Positions 31,817-43,327 of a stretch of DNA of 64,000 nt are shown here, in pieces. The position numbers were made by a program, and so were the translations under genes. The stretch is from Diplonema papillatum (lineage: Eukaryota > Euglenozoa > Diplonemea > Diplonemida > Diplonemidae). Location of the stretch: the NCBI GenBank assembly GCA_030068145.1, contig JAPJBO010000926.1:1-64000 (forward strand), given 5' to 3'. Below the pieces are notes generated by a model that saw only the letters and a list, made by a program, of their open reading frames with translations, was not told where the DNA came from and ran no database searches. The number at the start of each line of letters is the position of its first letter. The first letter of the stretch is position 1.

Positions 31817-34800
31817 CTGTTGGGTTGGTTTGCGAAGCTTGACTACGAGGCGCGAATGCAATGCACACAGGCATCAGCCACAGGCAGCACACAGCAGCAA
31901 ACCAAACATCGAATAATAAGCAGAAATATGATACAGCGACAAAAGCGCTTGATTGACAGTGCGCACGGACAATAAGCATGAATTCAAGCAGGATTGCAAC
32001 ATGAGCGAGCTTTGAAGCAAGGGATGCTGGCAGGGTGCGGAGACAAACATACTCTATCTATCATAGACTCCGTCCGGATCCTACCACCTGTTTTGCCGAC
32101 CATCTTCGCTTTGCTAATGTTTGCGAGCGTTTCTGGGTTTCTTTTCTGGTGCAGGTGCCGAGCGGGCGAACTGGTCGGGTAGTAGCTGCCGCACGTGCCT
32201 CGCCTGCGGCCCCTTCCTCCCTTTTCTGGTAGTGTTGAAGTGTAAAGACTAGTTCCGTGTTTAATAAAGCCGGATCATGCCATCGTTTGACATTGGTCCG
32301 TTGCTGGTTGGTCAAACGTTGTGGTCGATGACATCATTGTTGGTTGAATAATGTTGCGTCAATTTGCGAGCCACAGCGGTACCGATGAGGTCCGCCCAAA
32401 AGAGTACCGAATGTCCCGACCCGAGAACCGGTCAAAAAGGTTCCCAATACGGACTCAGCCGCCGTAGCAGGGTAAAATGCACGAGGGCGTTCTACACATC
32501 ACAGGGGCTGAATCGGGGGCTGAGCGCCGAGGAATTACTTGGGCTTGCCTCAACACACGAACGCTGGTTTGCCTGTGTGTTCACAGAAGGAACAAGACAG
32601 AATGCATGCTGGCTTGTAGCGTTTATTGTGGTTTAGAGGTTCGGTGGTTTGGGGTCTCCGGTTGACCATTGAGGCTGGGAGTCGGGTAATGCCTTGTCTC
32701 CAAAAGAAGGCTGTATCAAGACAGAAGTCCGGTATGCCTGTGCTGAGCTTGGTACCGAGATTCTAACTGGTAGAGACTCAGGTTTGAATTTTGAACTTAA
32801 CTTCCGTCCATAAGCTGATGAACTTGAGCGAGAGAGAGAGAGAGACAAACGAAATACAACTGAAAGTGCATGCACATTTTTTGACTGGCGCTCAGGAGGG
32901 GACAGGCACAAGCGAAAATCAAAAATTGAAAGGAAAAGAGGCAACAGCGGAGCCGAAGCGGAGAGAACAGTCACAAGGGACCCCGCAGATATTCGACGAC
33001 TGCGCCAATGGATTCTTTGATGACATGAGAGCGGGGTCTGAGTGGAGCCTACACAAGCGAAAGCTAAAAATACGCGCACAGATCGGGCAAATAGTCAAGG
33101 ACGTTCCATACAGAAAAGGCAAGAATCGCCACTAACGCAGGGGGAGGCAAGAGAGATCCTGTCCGGACGAGGGGTGTGTGTGGGTGCGCTCTTCCTTATT
33201 TCTTTTTTGGGCGGGAGGGCGCTCAGCAGGCGTCTCTGTTCTGTCGGCTGAAAAATAATATTGCCCTTTCCGTCTATTTGGTATCTTCTAGCGGAGGGGG
33301 GGGGACGTGGACAAAACTATTTTGTGACACGTAACCGTTGTGTGCTGCCTCACAAGCGTTAGTACAGTGCGAGTTCCACGGACAGATTTGCACCATTGGG
33401 TTGTCCCAGTCCGATCACACGGACAGAAGTTGGCCGTCCGGGGGTTAGAGTTCAAAGAAAAAGCTTCGTGGTGAAGGTCGGCCCCGCTCTTTCTTGCAGC
33501 CACCCCAGAGTTATGCGAGACTTTAGTTTCGGCTGCCTCAAGCACGGCCTTCATACCTGTCCGCCCCCAAAGTAGTCTTGGCTCAGTGCCTGACCACGTT
33601 GAAGAAAATCGAAAATGGGTCTTTTTCCGAATGACTACCACCACGCCGGCCTCAGGTTTGGACAAGTTGGACAGACAACGGTGCAATGGAACAGCAGCAA
33701 AACAGCATTGGCCGGACGGATGTAATGCCGACGGATAGTTGGTTGAAGTGAGTTATGGGGTGGTTTCCACGTTTTTTTTTGTCAAGAATGCTGCCTCTTT
33801 TGTGACATTGGCATGCCAACAAGAACCACACTATTGGTTCGTTGTAATCAGATGCGTCGTGTTTGTAGCGCCTGCTTCATGGATGCAACTTGATGCGGTT
33901 GCAAACGTTGGGTAGCAGCCTCGTGTCAAGCTCGAAAAGAGAGGTAAACGTCGCTTGCGCGTTTCCGTCGAGGTCATCAACTCGACAGTGAGGTTCGATG
34001 TCATACATAAGGAGTGGGAGCATTCGGTCGTGGCCGATTCGTAGTCATGCAATGTTCGGCTTCGTTCCGGCTCTTCGCGCATCAAAAATACTCGAGGGCT
34101 GCCTGTCCTTATTTCGAAGCAGGCCAGAGGGGAGAGACAATACAACTATAAAGTGGCTCTTTTTTGTTGAACGCTTACGCCCGCTACTAAACCCAGATGT
34201 ACCGTACCTGTGTTTCGTGCGGGCTACAGCACATTGACCTCCTTTGATATCGCAAATGGCAGCCTCCTCGAGTATTTCCTACAAAGCAGGTGCTTATAGA
34301 AGAAGAAAAACGAGAGGCCAGAGCATCTGCCCTTAATAATGGCTGTTTCTAGACTATTTCACTTTGGTTGCGTCTTTTTATGTTCGTCATTGGCCGAGTG
34401 GCTGCATGGCCCAATGGGTGGGCGCGGTAATCAAAGGTTTGTGGTGTTCTGCTGGTGGGAGGAAGGAAAGAAGAGAGGGGTGCCGGTTCCATCTTTCTCC
34501 TCCATACCACTGCGCATGACAACTGCACCCTGGCTGGATCCGTCGGAGACAAGATCTCGGTGATGCAGGTCTTGCCACCTGGTGTGCATGCCGCGGCCCG
34601 TCGCCAGTCACGCGCTGATTTTTGATGTGGAGCCACGGTTTCCAAGGGCTCGACCGACTACGCATTGCCTGCGATGCAGGCGACACCTGCTGGGTCACAA
34701 CTTACAGATAGTTGCGACGGCTGGACGGCACTTCCCCGAGTCAAGCCAAGGGAGGGCGAAAAACGATTTTTCGTAAGTTTGAGACAAGGTGTTGCAGGCA

Positions 34801-35039
34801 TTCGTTCACTCGCATGGACAAGAGACGACTGAACGTTTCATGACAAGGGATGTGCGAAGGCGCGGCAGGGAATCGGCTCGACAGGCCGGAAAATGCCCAG
34901 TGACCGCTGAGGGATGCCTGGTTGGTGGAAGACGGATTCGTCGCCAAGGAACGGGGATGACCACCCGGCATCACGTTTTGAATACGATGCACCCAGTGCC
35001 ATCGGTAGTGGAACGATGGCGGGCTAGGCGGGAAGGTCA
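31817..35039. other. Intergenic, includes unseen 5' exon of the TPR gene
   Basis: About 3.2 kb with no recognisable gene. A short GA run is at about 32829-32845. The first exon of the TPR gene must lie in the left part on the minus strand; the 3' untranslated region of the channel gene lies at the right edge. Confidence 0.5.
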
Positions 35040-38000
35040 TCACCACAAATCACGACCGCGCCTCGTGTTGTTGAGGTCGAGTCTGCTGCTGTCTCTGGGA
35101 AGGTGGGGAACTGTGTCGTCCAGGTTGCGAGTCTTCGGAGTAAGGTTGGGACGTTGCTTTGGCTGGTGGATCAAATCCCACTCGTTCGGCCTGTTGGGGA
35201 AGGCAGAAATGGAGTCCCAGTCCGGCTCGTAGTCCCAGTACTCTTTTTTGCCTTCTTCGGTGAGCATTGGAAGCATGAAGCAGCGACGACCTTCAACTAT
35301 CGTCCACCACTTCAGCTTCTGCCTTTCTTTATGCGACAGCTCGGACTCGAGGGAGAGGTTCATTCTACTGAATTCGAGATTCCAAATAACGTCTGCTTCG
35401 TCTTGAATGGTACTGAACGTTGTCGACATCATGGCAATGAGAAGATTCAGCAACAGGATTGTCACCAAAATGACGTACGAAACCATCACAAAGTAAGCAA
35501 CCAACGGGTAGCTGGTGTCGGCGCTGATATTAAGATCGACCTGGCCGAGCAGGACTTCGAAACAGGCCTTTAAATGCCTGAAGTAGACATCACCGTACCC
35601 GGTGCCTTCCGTGTCTGTGTTCAATACAAGATGGAACGCCTGCGTGAACCCGAGCTGGAAGGTGATGAAGATGACCAAGAACTGCAGCATATCCGTTGAC
35701 AACATCTTCCAAATCATGATGATGAACGGTCCTGTCTGCTTGAACCCCAACATGAGCCACAAGACATACGCCCATAGCATCAGAGCAGCGAAAGCGCCGC
35801 ACAGATCTTCCAGATCACTGCCCAAGAGCCTGGCAATGTAGTACAGGCCCATTGTAAACGTGAAACACGAGGACAAGATATTCTCCAGAAGCATCGACCC
35901 CTTCACGCCGAAGTAGCCGTGGAATCCCTCTTGCCGGAACTCATTGAGCTCTCGCGTTCCTTTCCACCAAGCCCCGATGAAGACAAACACGCCGCACGCT
36001 GATTCGACGAAGCTCCACACGGATGAGCAACTCGCTTTGAACTCGCAGTTCATGTACTCCAGGAGCAGTGCCGTGATCGGCGGGGAAGCGGCTTCTTCGG
36101 CGGCGGTTGTAGTTGCGGCACCTTGAACGGCTTGGAAAGCCTGGTATATGGCGGACCATAAGCTGTTCGTGATGTCCTTCCAAGCCGATGCGCACATGGT
36201 CGAACCGACCCCCTTGTCCTTGAAGCCAGCAATCGTGAAAGCGACGACGAAGACGCCCACCATGAGGATACGCTTCAGGAAGATCTTTTTTACGTGCGTG
36301 CTCCACTTCTGCTTGAGGAAGTTCCGGATCAGCGGCAACGCCAGCAACTCCTTGTGCTCGTTGTCAACGAGGAGCTGCAGAATGCTCGGCCGGTCAATGT
36401 TCGCACTGGGCTCGATCTCGTCGATGAAGACCGCGCGCCAGCTGTAAGGTCCGTACTTCCACGTCACCTGGTCGTGGTCGTGTGTTATGAAGAAATTCGT
36501 CAAATAATTTGACGCAGTTTTTGCCCAGCGCACGTTGAAAGCGAAAGTCGCGGCCGACAATTGTAGAGTCGAGAGCTCCGCTCGTACTGCCCAGTGATGA
36601 AATGCCATGCTGCGTATGCATTCTTCTCGGGTGCTGGCGAAGCTGATGCTTTGTTGAGCAATCACCTCGATTTGAGCAGTCAACTTGGGCTGAGCGGGAA
36701 ACAATAAAGGTTGACTTGTACCGAGGTAAAACGAATACCTGTGTGTTAGCTTCGAGCAGGTACGAAAACATTTCCATGTGCCCTCGCTCGGCCGCCAGAG
36801 TGAAGGGAGTGTTGCCGTCAACGTTGTAGCACGACGTCAGCCCGCATTCATAAAAGGAAGGCTGCGGCTTCTCCTTGCAGAGCATCTCGATAAACTCGTA
36901 CATCTTCGGCAGGTTGTGCCACACGCACAAGTGCAGCACTGTGTTGGCATCGGAGTCACGGATGTCCAAAATTTCGTGTTTTGCCTTACCGAGTTTTCGC
37001 TTAGCGAATTCGAGCAGGTACAACACAAGATCAGGCTGGTTAGTCGAGATGGCGAACATCTGTGAGCGGGTGGCAGTGTTCAGTGCAGGGACTATGAAGT
37101 GGGGATCCTTGAGTGGGACACCGCTGCTGTTTCTCGCTGGTGTCTCTAACCTGTGTAGAGACGGAGCGTGGCGTATACATGGGAATTAACAGGCCCAGTA
37201 CAAGTGAGCCATCGCTAGCTGGGTAGCCAGCTTTCGCTAGCTTTCGCTCAAAAAGAGTTAAGTAGCTAGAATAGCTGACAGAGCCTACTCAACAAAGAGT
37301 CACAAATCCAAGGATTCTCTCCGATTTTGTGCCGTTTTTCAGAGTTTTCCACGATTCCTGTTTTGCAACCTGCAGAGATAGTCTGCACGTTCGGGCCACG
37401 CAACGCATATCTGTGTATGTTGGGAAGAAGCTGCCCCGTGGGTCTTTGTTACGAGTAGTGCAGGGGTCATCTCTCCGGGGTGTTTCCGGTATCCTCTTCA
37501 TACTGCTACGGCGGGCGTGTAGATCCGGAGGCGCGCTGCAGGTAGCGGCTCTGCTACAATGCAAAGAGCATACCAAAGGCGACTCGCCAAAGTAGCAGCC
37601 AGTTAAACGGTCCTGGAAGAATGTGCCTGTCGCGCGTGCAAGCACACCTGATGATGTTCATTTTGTAGCCGTGGTGGTTTGCAACTCCTCTGGAATGGAT
37701 GCCTAGTAAGGTACACGTCATCTTTCTCTGTTTGATTTCTGCTTGCCGAGCATGCAGGTGCACAATAATGCGAAGAGCTTCGGCCTTTCTGTTCCGCTAG
37801 TTACAAGGCTGGTAGTATTGAATGATCAACCGTTCTCCAGTCACTTCACGTTGGAAGATCGCATAGCAAGAATGTCAAATGAGCCGGAGAGCAACTGAGA
37901 GGCAAGGACACGAGAAATCCATTACTCGCAAATGCATACCTTCGGGAAAGGCGTCAAGAACTAATTTGGTCATCTCGACGTCACGATGGATGATGGTGAA

Positions 38001-39222
38001 ATGCAGCGGTGTTTCACCTCGGTAGAAGTCTGTTGTGTATACATCACGAGCCAGCAACTGGTTGGTGCGCAGCAGCCATTTCGCCATTCTAACGTGCACC
38101 GGAAAGTTCAGGAGGCAACACACAAGCAGCGGTGTAGCGCCGAAGTGGTCACGCTGCTGCAGCTTTTTGGGGTCATTACTGACTACAGTCTTCAGTCCCT
38201 CGAAGTCACCCTCGACGATGCTCTGTAAATCGAGTTGCAGTTTGTTTTCTGGTACATGTCACAACTTCACCGTCACAGTCGTACCTACTTGAAGGCACCC
38301 TGTACGCAACTCAGAGCTGTCCCTGTCCAATCGCATTCAACAACAAAAATGTACCTTAAACACCGGCTCCGTCTGCCAAGCAGTTTGCTGCGAATCAAGC
38401 TGGTCGTCGATGTCTCTGTCGTGCAGGAGGCCTATTAGGCTCAGCGCGTTCCTCTTCACGACGTTGAGCACCTTGAAGAACGTGACCTGTGTGGGTGTGT
38501 GTGCGGCGGGATCGGGCAGATAAGGACAACAAAGTGAAACTCCGGGCGCTAAACGTAGTCTGTCAACCTCTGATCTGTATGGCAACTAACAGCGGCTGGG
38601 TAGTGTTTGTTTGTGCGATTTCCTACACGTGTTCTGGTTAAACCGCTAGCTCCTGCCATCGTTCTTTTTAGCTGTAACAAATAATGTCTCCAGGGAAGCA
38701 GAAATTGGTTGTCGCAAAAAAGGCGAAACACACCTCGTACCAACGACGACCTGGTGTGGTTCCCTCGTCAGCGGAAACCATCGACTTCATCTTCGCCAGC
38801 CGCTGGCGGGCCTCCTCTCGCTTGTCGAGAGTCTCGTCGATTTTGCTTTGGTACTTCGTCTGGACCTGGATGGCTTGCTGACGCAGGTGTGAAATGTCTT
38901 CTGGGTCTGTGCCCATGGCGAGGAGCGCCTCGCCCAGCCCCGCGATGATCGATTCGAACTGCTTCATCCACCGCGTGGTTCGCTCGTTGTCCATCGCCTT
39001 GTCCAAGACTGTATCCCACGCGCTGATCTTCAGGCTCTTGAACGACCGCCGCGCCTTGTGCCCGCGAAAGATTCGCTGGATGTTCACGGTTGCCTGTGTC
39101 AACGTCTCCAGCTCCTCCTTCGACATTTTGTCGAATCTGATGTTCGTGTGATTTTTCTTAAACCAGGGCCATTCTGATTTCATGTATGTTTGCCCTCGTC
39201 GTATGTTTTCGAACGACTGCAT
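35040..39222 (-). CDS. TRPV-like cation channel with ankyrin repeats and IQ motif
   Basis: Six exons join in phase: 38734-39222, 38355-38486, 37940-38222, 37574-37647, 36739-37059 and 35040-36689, about 982 residues. TRP channels are tetrameric, Ca2+-permeable channels of plasma or organelle membranes. The first exon has an IQ motif (IQRIFRGHKARR, about 55-66), a likely calmodulin site. Ankyrin repeats span about 208-430 (HFGATPLLVC, RGETPLHFTIIH, GNTPFTLAAERGH). The short fourth exon reads ARATGTFFQDR...YFGESPL, close to the ankyrin finger region of TRPV proteins. Six membrane segments follow: S1 near VFVVAFTIAGF, S5 near FLVIFITFQLGF, pore loop FEVLLGQVDLN, S6 near VTILLLNLLIAMM. A TRP-like segment (DEADVIWNLEFSR) comes after S6. 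The start ATG at 39222 may instead be the end of an intron (AAAATGCAG), making this gene continuous with the next one upstream. The last intron is only 49 nt. Confidence 0.9.
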
Positions 39223-39264
39223 TTTTTTTAGAGTGAGAGGTATTTGTCGGCACAACCCATCTCC

Positions 39265-39595
39265 TGAGTCTTGGTAAGAATAGCGGTAGAAGAAATGCGT
39301 AGTTTTCGTTTATTCTTTTGCTTTTCGTTGTCGACAACATTATTTACTTTCAGCGTCTTTGCATGCCTTTTAGTGACGGTATTTTTGGTTGGAAAAGAAG
39401 AAATAGGCCGCACCAGGTCCAGGAACGTGACGGCCAACCACAGCTTGCAAAGCTTGAGTCGAAGGCAGCACAGTGCTACAAGTCCCCGTCCGCTCTGCCC
39501 TGTGGCTGACCGCGATGAGCTTGTGTTCAGCGCGAGCGCCAAGCCCCAAGATGCGCCACGCCTTGATGTCTTGAGTCTTGGTAAGAATAGCGGTA
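39265..39595. repeat. 24-bp direct repeats flanking a 283-bp insert
   Basis: The same 24 bases (beginning TGAGTCTTGGTAAGAATAG) occur at 39265-39288 and 39572-39595. Between them lies sequence whose part 39421-39470 also occurs at 12890-12939. This is the pattern of an inserted element with a long target duplication, or of a segmental duplication. It sits between the last clear codons of the DUF5648-like gene and the channel gene's first exon, inside what is probably an intron. Confidence 0.7.
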
Positions 39596-39606
39596 AATGA
39601 ATATAC

Positions 39607-41515
39607 CGGTAGCGTTCTGGGTCGAGGACGAAGCTTGCTGAGGTGGAATTGAGCTGCTCGAAGCGGGACGAGTTGCGGCGCATGAGGCGCTTGTCGACGG
39701 TTCTCCTTGAAGTGTCGAGGGTGTGCTGCCACGCGGGATCCGCGTCGTCCAGCTGCGAGAGGCGTTTGCTGCTCGACACTCTGCGCGGGACGCTGACGTC
39801 GAGGTGCTGCTCGTGGATCATGTCAGAGTCGAAGTACACCTCCGAACGCGGAGACGAGTCGAACTGAATCACGCTGCTACTCGAGCCGGTGTTGTGCTGC
39901 GCGTGCTGGGTGTGCTGCCTCGCGCCCGCCTCCCGTTGGGACTGGGCAAGGCCTTCGGACGACACGATCGACACGGAACGCTTGATGGTCAGGTCCCCTT
40001 CGAGAAAGGCCAGGTTCTTGTTGCTAGGTACCGCCTGCGCCTCGCCACCGTTGGACGCCTGCTTTGCGGTCGCGCTGTGGTCGCCCCGCGAAAGGACGTC
40101 CGCCGGCAGTCCCGGCGCACTGCCGCGCGACCCGGCATCGCTCTGCTGCGACTCTCCGAGGCTGTCGGCCGTCGAATTGCCTCCTCCGGGTCCTCCACCG
40201 CCCGGAGCACTTGCGAGCTCCTTCCGCCCCGTGGGCGGCCTGTTCGAAGCTGGGGAGCCGGACCTGTCGGCCGTCCCGTGCCGCGTGCCTGGTCCCTGCA
40301 CCGGCTTCTTCTCGGGCGCGGGAACCGTGCTCTCCGCACCCACCAGCGAACTGTCCTTCGACCTGAACTCTTTGACGGGGCTGTGCGCCTCGCCGGCCGT
40401 CGATAGCATCGAGGTCCCGTTGTAGGCGAAGGCAGGCCACGACGGGTTTTTCCCGTTGTGGGCCCGGGTGGACGAAGGACTGTTCGCTGGCGTCTTGCCT
40501 GCTGACGCCGCGTCCGTTGAGTGACGACCGTCGGACATCTGATGGGACTGGCCGTTGTGCCCAGAAGAATCGAGGTCGTGCCTTCCACTACTAGGTGGAT
40601 CCCCAGCGCTCGGCTTTTTGGTGAAAGGAGTAGCTTTTGTCTTTGTCGGTGACACGTCTCGGTGTGCCTCTTTGTGGCCGTTTCTCGCGGGCGAGGAGTG
40701 GGGCGACATGTTGTGTGCAGTGTCGCGCGGCGAATAAAAGTGGGGCGACGCCACCGAGTCGGCGGGTGCGTAGCCTTCGTACGAGCGCGGGCTGCCACTG
40801 CCACCGCGCGGCGACTGCTTCGTCCGGCCTGAGTACGGCAGGATCCTGGCTTCGATCCTCCTCAGAACGTAGCACCCCGCCTTCATGATGTCGGTTGCTG
40901 TGCCTGAGTCCGCAACACCGATCGTGTCCTTCCGGTCCTCGCTCCAATACGTTGTGAGCGGCAATCCCCCTGTGAATGATCGTGATGTATTGATTTGTGT
41001 GGTGATGTGTTGTGTTCAGTTGAGTTGAGTTGTGTTGTGTTGTGTTGTGTTGTGTTGTGTTGTGTTGTGTTGTGTTGTGTTGTGTTGTGTTGTGTTGTGT
41101 TGTGTTGTGTTGTGTTGTGTTGTGTTGTGTTGTGTTGTGTTGTGTTGTGTTGTGTTGTGTTGTGTTGTGTTGTGTTGTGTTGTGAGGACATACCGGTGCG
41201 CGACTGTTTGAACTCGTAAACATATCCTTCGACTCGGACCTCAGTGTAACCTTCCGGAGCGAACCCTTGCTGTTTGACCATCAGAAGTGCGTGGTCCTGA
41301 TGCTTCTCACTCCACATTTGCACAATCTGCGTCGTGTTCGGGACTTGCTCAGCAAACACCATACCCACCGTGCGAATGAGCTGGTAGTTGTTTACTGCTG
41401 CATCCGTCTCGCCTGCGGCTGTGGCTGTCAGCATGTGATCGTTTCTGTCGGCATTCCAAAAGAGCTTCAACTGTGCAGTCTTGTGGTTCAGTGCCCCATA
41501 TTCGTCGAGCGACAT
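39607..41515 (-). CDS. DUF5648-like N-terminal region with long disordered tail
   Basis: Exons 41194-41515 and 39607-40969 join in phase 1 across a repeat-filled intron; 561 residues are seen. The start ATG has A at -3. The N-terminal ~150 residues hold three short similar units (LKLFWNADRNDHMLT, VQMWSEKHQDHALL, PLTTYWSEDRKDTI) with a GYVYEF strand between. This resembles the aromatic-N...DH repeats of DUF5648, known from secreted or surface proteins; no signal peptide is seen here. The rest is disordered: Ser/Pro/Gly/His-rich, with many SP sites, then a basic stretch (RRVSSSKRLSQL, KRLMRRNSSRFEQL) like kinase targets. The second exon ends at DPERYR before GTATAT in phase 2, which does not fit the next exon by a standard splice. 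Without splicing the frame runs to a stop at 39228, just before the channel's ATG. Whether this is a separate gene or the channel's N terminus is unresolved. Confidence 0.65.
41029..41184. repeat. Pure TGTGT pentanucleotide microsatellite inside an intron
   Basis: About 31 uninterrupted copies of TGTGT (AACAC on the coding strand). The host intron is 40970-41193 (224 nt), so the repeat makes up ~70% of it and stops nine bases short of the exon. Impure copies extend left to about 41010. Confidence 0.95.
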
Positions 41516-43327
41516 GGTCTTGCACGCGTCCCACCCAGCGGGGTCCTACGTTCGGCCTTCTTCACTCAAAGTGACCAATACTGCCTCGGAGTCGTGGATA
41601 CGGCAGCTTTCGCAGCCTGGCACTTCACGTGCTGGGTCCTAATCGGTCTTGTTCCCTTCACGACGCCTCGTTTGCAGTTTATCCTGTTCTGGCAGTCAGG
41701 CAGCCATGCGCACGGGAACCCCGGTGTGCTTTTAGACCTGCGACGACGACTCAGGTGCACGCCACCCTCGGCAATGTGTACAGGGTGTGTAGAGGTTCCT
41801 TTGTGTTGTTGTCTTGTTCCTGTATTACTGTCATACTTCGGCGCTTTCGGCGGAAATACTTTTCGCACTTTGGTGATCAAGCGGATCTGGTCAGATAAGA
41901 CTAAAGAAAATGGAATGTACGGTCGCCCCTGAGAAAGGGCCTGCCGGTCTGCCAGATCCGCCAAGCCCGTCTCACGGCGCTTCTCCGCAGTCTGCAAGTT
42001 TCGGTAGTGAGTTGAAGCATAATTACCGTGTTTCTGACTAAGCTGTACGGAAGAGAGCTTGCTTTTGCGGGCCTTCGTGCACTGCCTACCTCTTGCACTT
42101 GTCCGTTCCGGCTTTGTCAGGCCTGTTCGGCGTTGGGCACAGCAACTTTCCAGTTCAAAACGCAACTGGGACTGCTTTATCTTGCGCAGTGCTAAGCGGG
42201 AGGATACCTCTCACTCTGCTTGTGCTCGACTTGTACTTAACGACTGGAGTCTGGTTGTCTTCTTTCCGGCGTAAATTCAAAAAAGTCCGTTCCCGTGACT
42301 GCTGTGTCACCTCGCTGGTCCATTGTCTGCAAAAGCAACTTCAAAAGGCTGCACGTGTCGAAGGCATCGAAGCCCGAAGGGAACAGTGTAGAACTTGATT
42401 GCGCTTATTCGCAGCACCTGTGTCTTTCTTTGGGAACATCCCCCCAGGGAAACAAGTCGGCGACGTGGATGTGCTGTCAGTGTGCTGCACATAATGTACT
42501 GCCAATGTGCTGTGGGTGTGCTGTGAAAGTACTGGCTCGCAGCGAGAGCCAACTGCTCTACCCGGGGGTGAAAACAGCAAGCCACAGCACAAAGGGTTCC
42601 CATCGCGTCCTTCGAAACATCTCTAGCCTAAACTCTAGGGGAAGAAAAAAAACAACGTTTGGTACCCTTCATCTGTCCGACGTATTTCAAGAAACGATCA
42701 GGGCAGGCGGTGACGGGACTTCGGAGGAGAGCGGTGTAGTCTACCGCAAAACGGGAAACTCGAGACGCGCTACTGCCGCCTAGTCGAGACAGGGAAATAC
42801 ACGGCAGCTACCGCGCCCAGTGCACACGCGTGGGTACCGACCGCGCAGAACGCACGCAAACTAGGCAATAAAGGACTCCAAAAGGTAGCCCAGCAGGTCC
42901 ACGCGTAGTCTTCCCCATCTTTGAGGCTCTCCGGTTCCCCGCGGCGCAAATCTGACGCAAACCGCTACTGTTGAGAAACCTGCGGGTAAAGTCTAGCCAT
43001 TGCCGTGTTCTTCCCGGGGTACGAAAGTCTTCGAGGCCGGCGATGGACTCGACAAAATGAAACAAGCGAAGGCAAGACAGGAGACCCAGCTGTAAAATAC
43101 CTGTACCCACTTGTCCACACAGTTTCAGATACGAAACAAGCAGGTCGGAACTTGGACGAAAAAGAGACAACACTGTTTTAAAGCAGCAGTCCAGGGGAGC
43201 TAAACATTGAGCCTTTGCCTGCGGAAAAGAAAGGCATGTTCGGCAACGCGAGTGTTTCGAGTTCGCTCAGGTCAGAGCAAGGTTGGAAACTTTGGACGCA
43301 GCGTTCCTTCGGACAGAAGCCGGACGC
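41516..43327. other. Intergenic
   Basis: No gene recognised. Frames of 100-220 codons occur on both strands, overlapping each other, without domains. A GTGCTG-rich patch lies near 42465-42535. Confidence 0.5.

Noticed and set aside
39722-40804. Long Arg-rich frames on both strands
   Set aside because: Shadows of the GC-rich disordered tail of the DUF5648-like gene.
40995-41223. Cys/Val repeat protein (plus) and Gln/His/Asn/Thr repeat protein (minus)
   Set aside because: Translation of the intronic pentanucleotide repeat.
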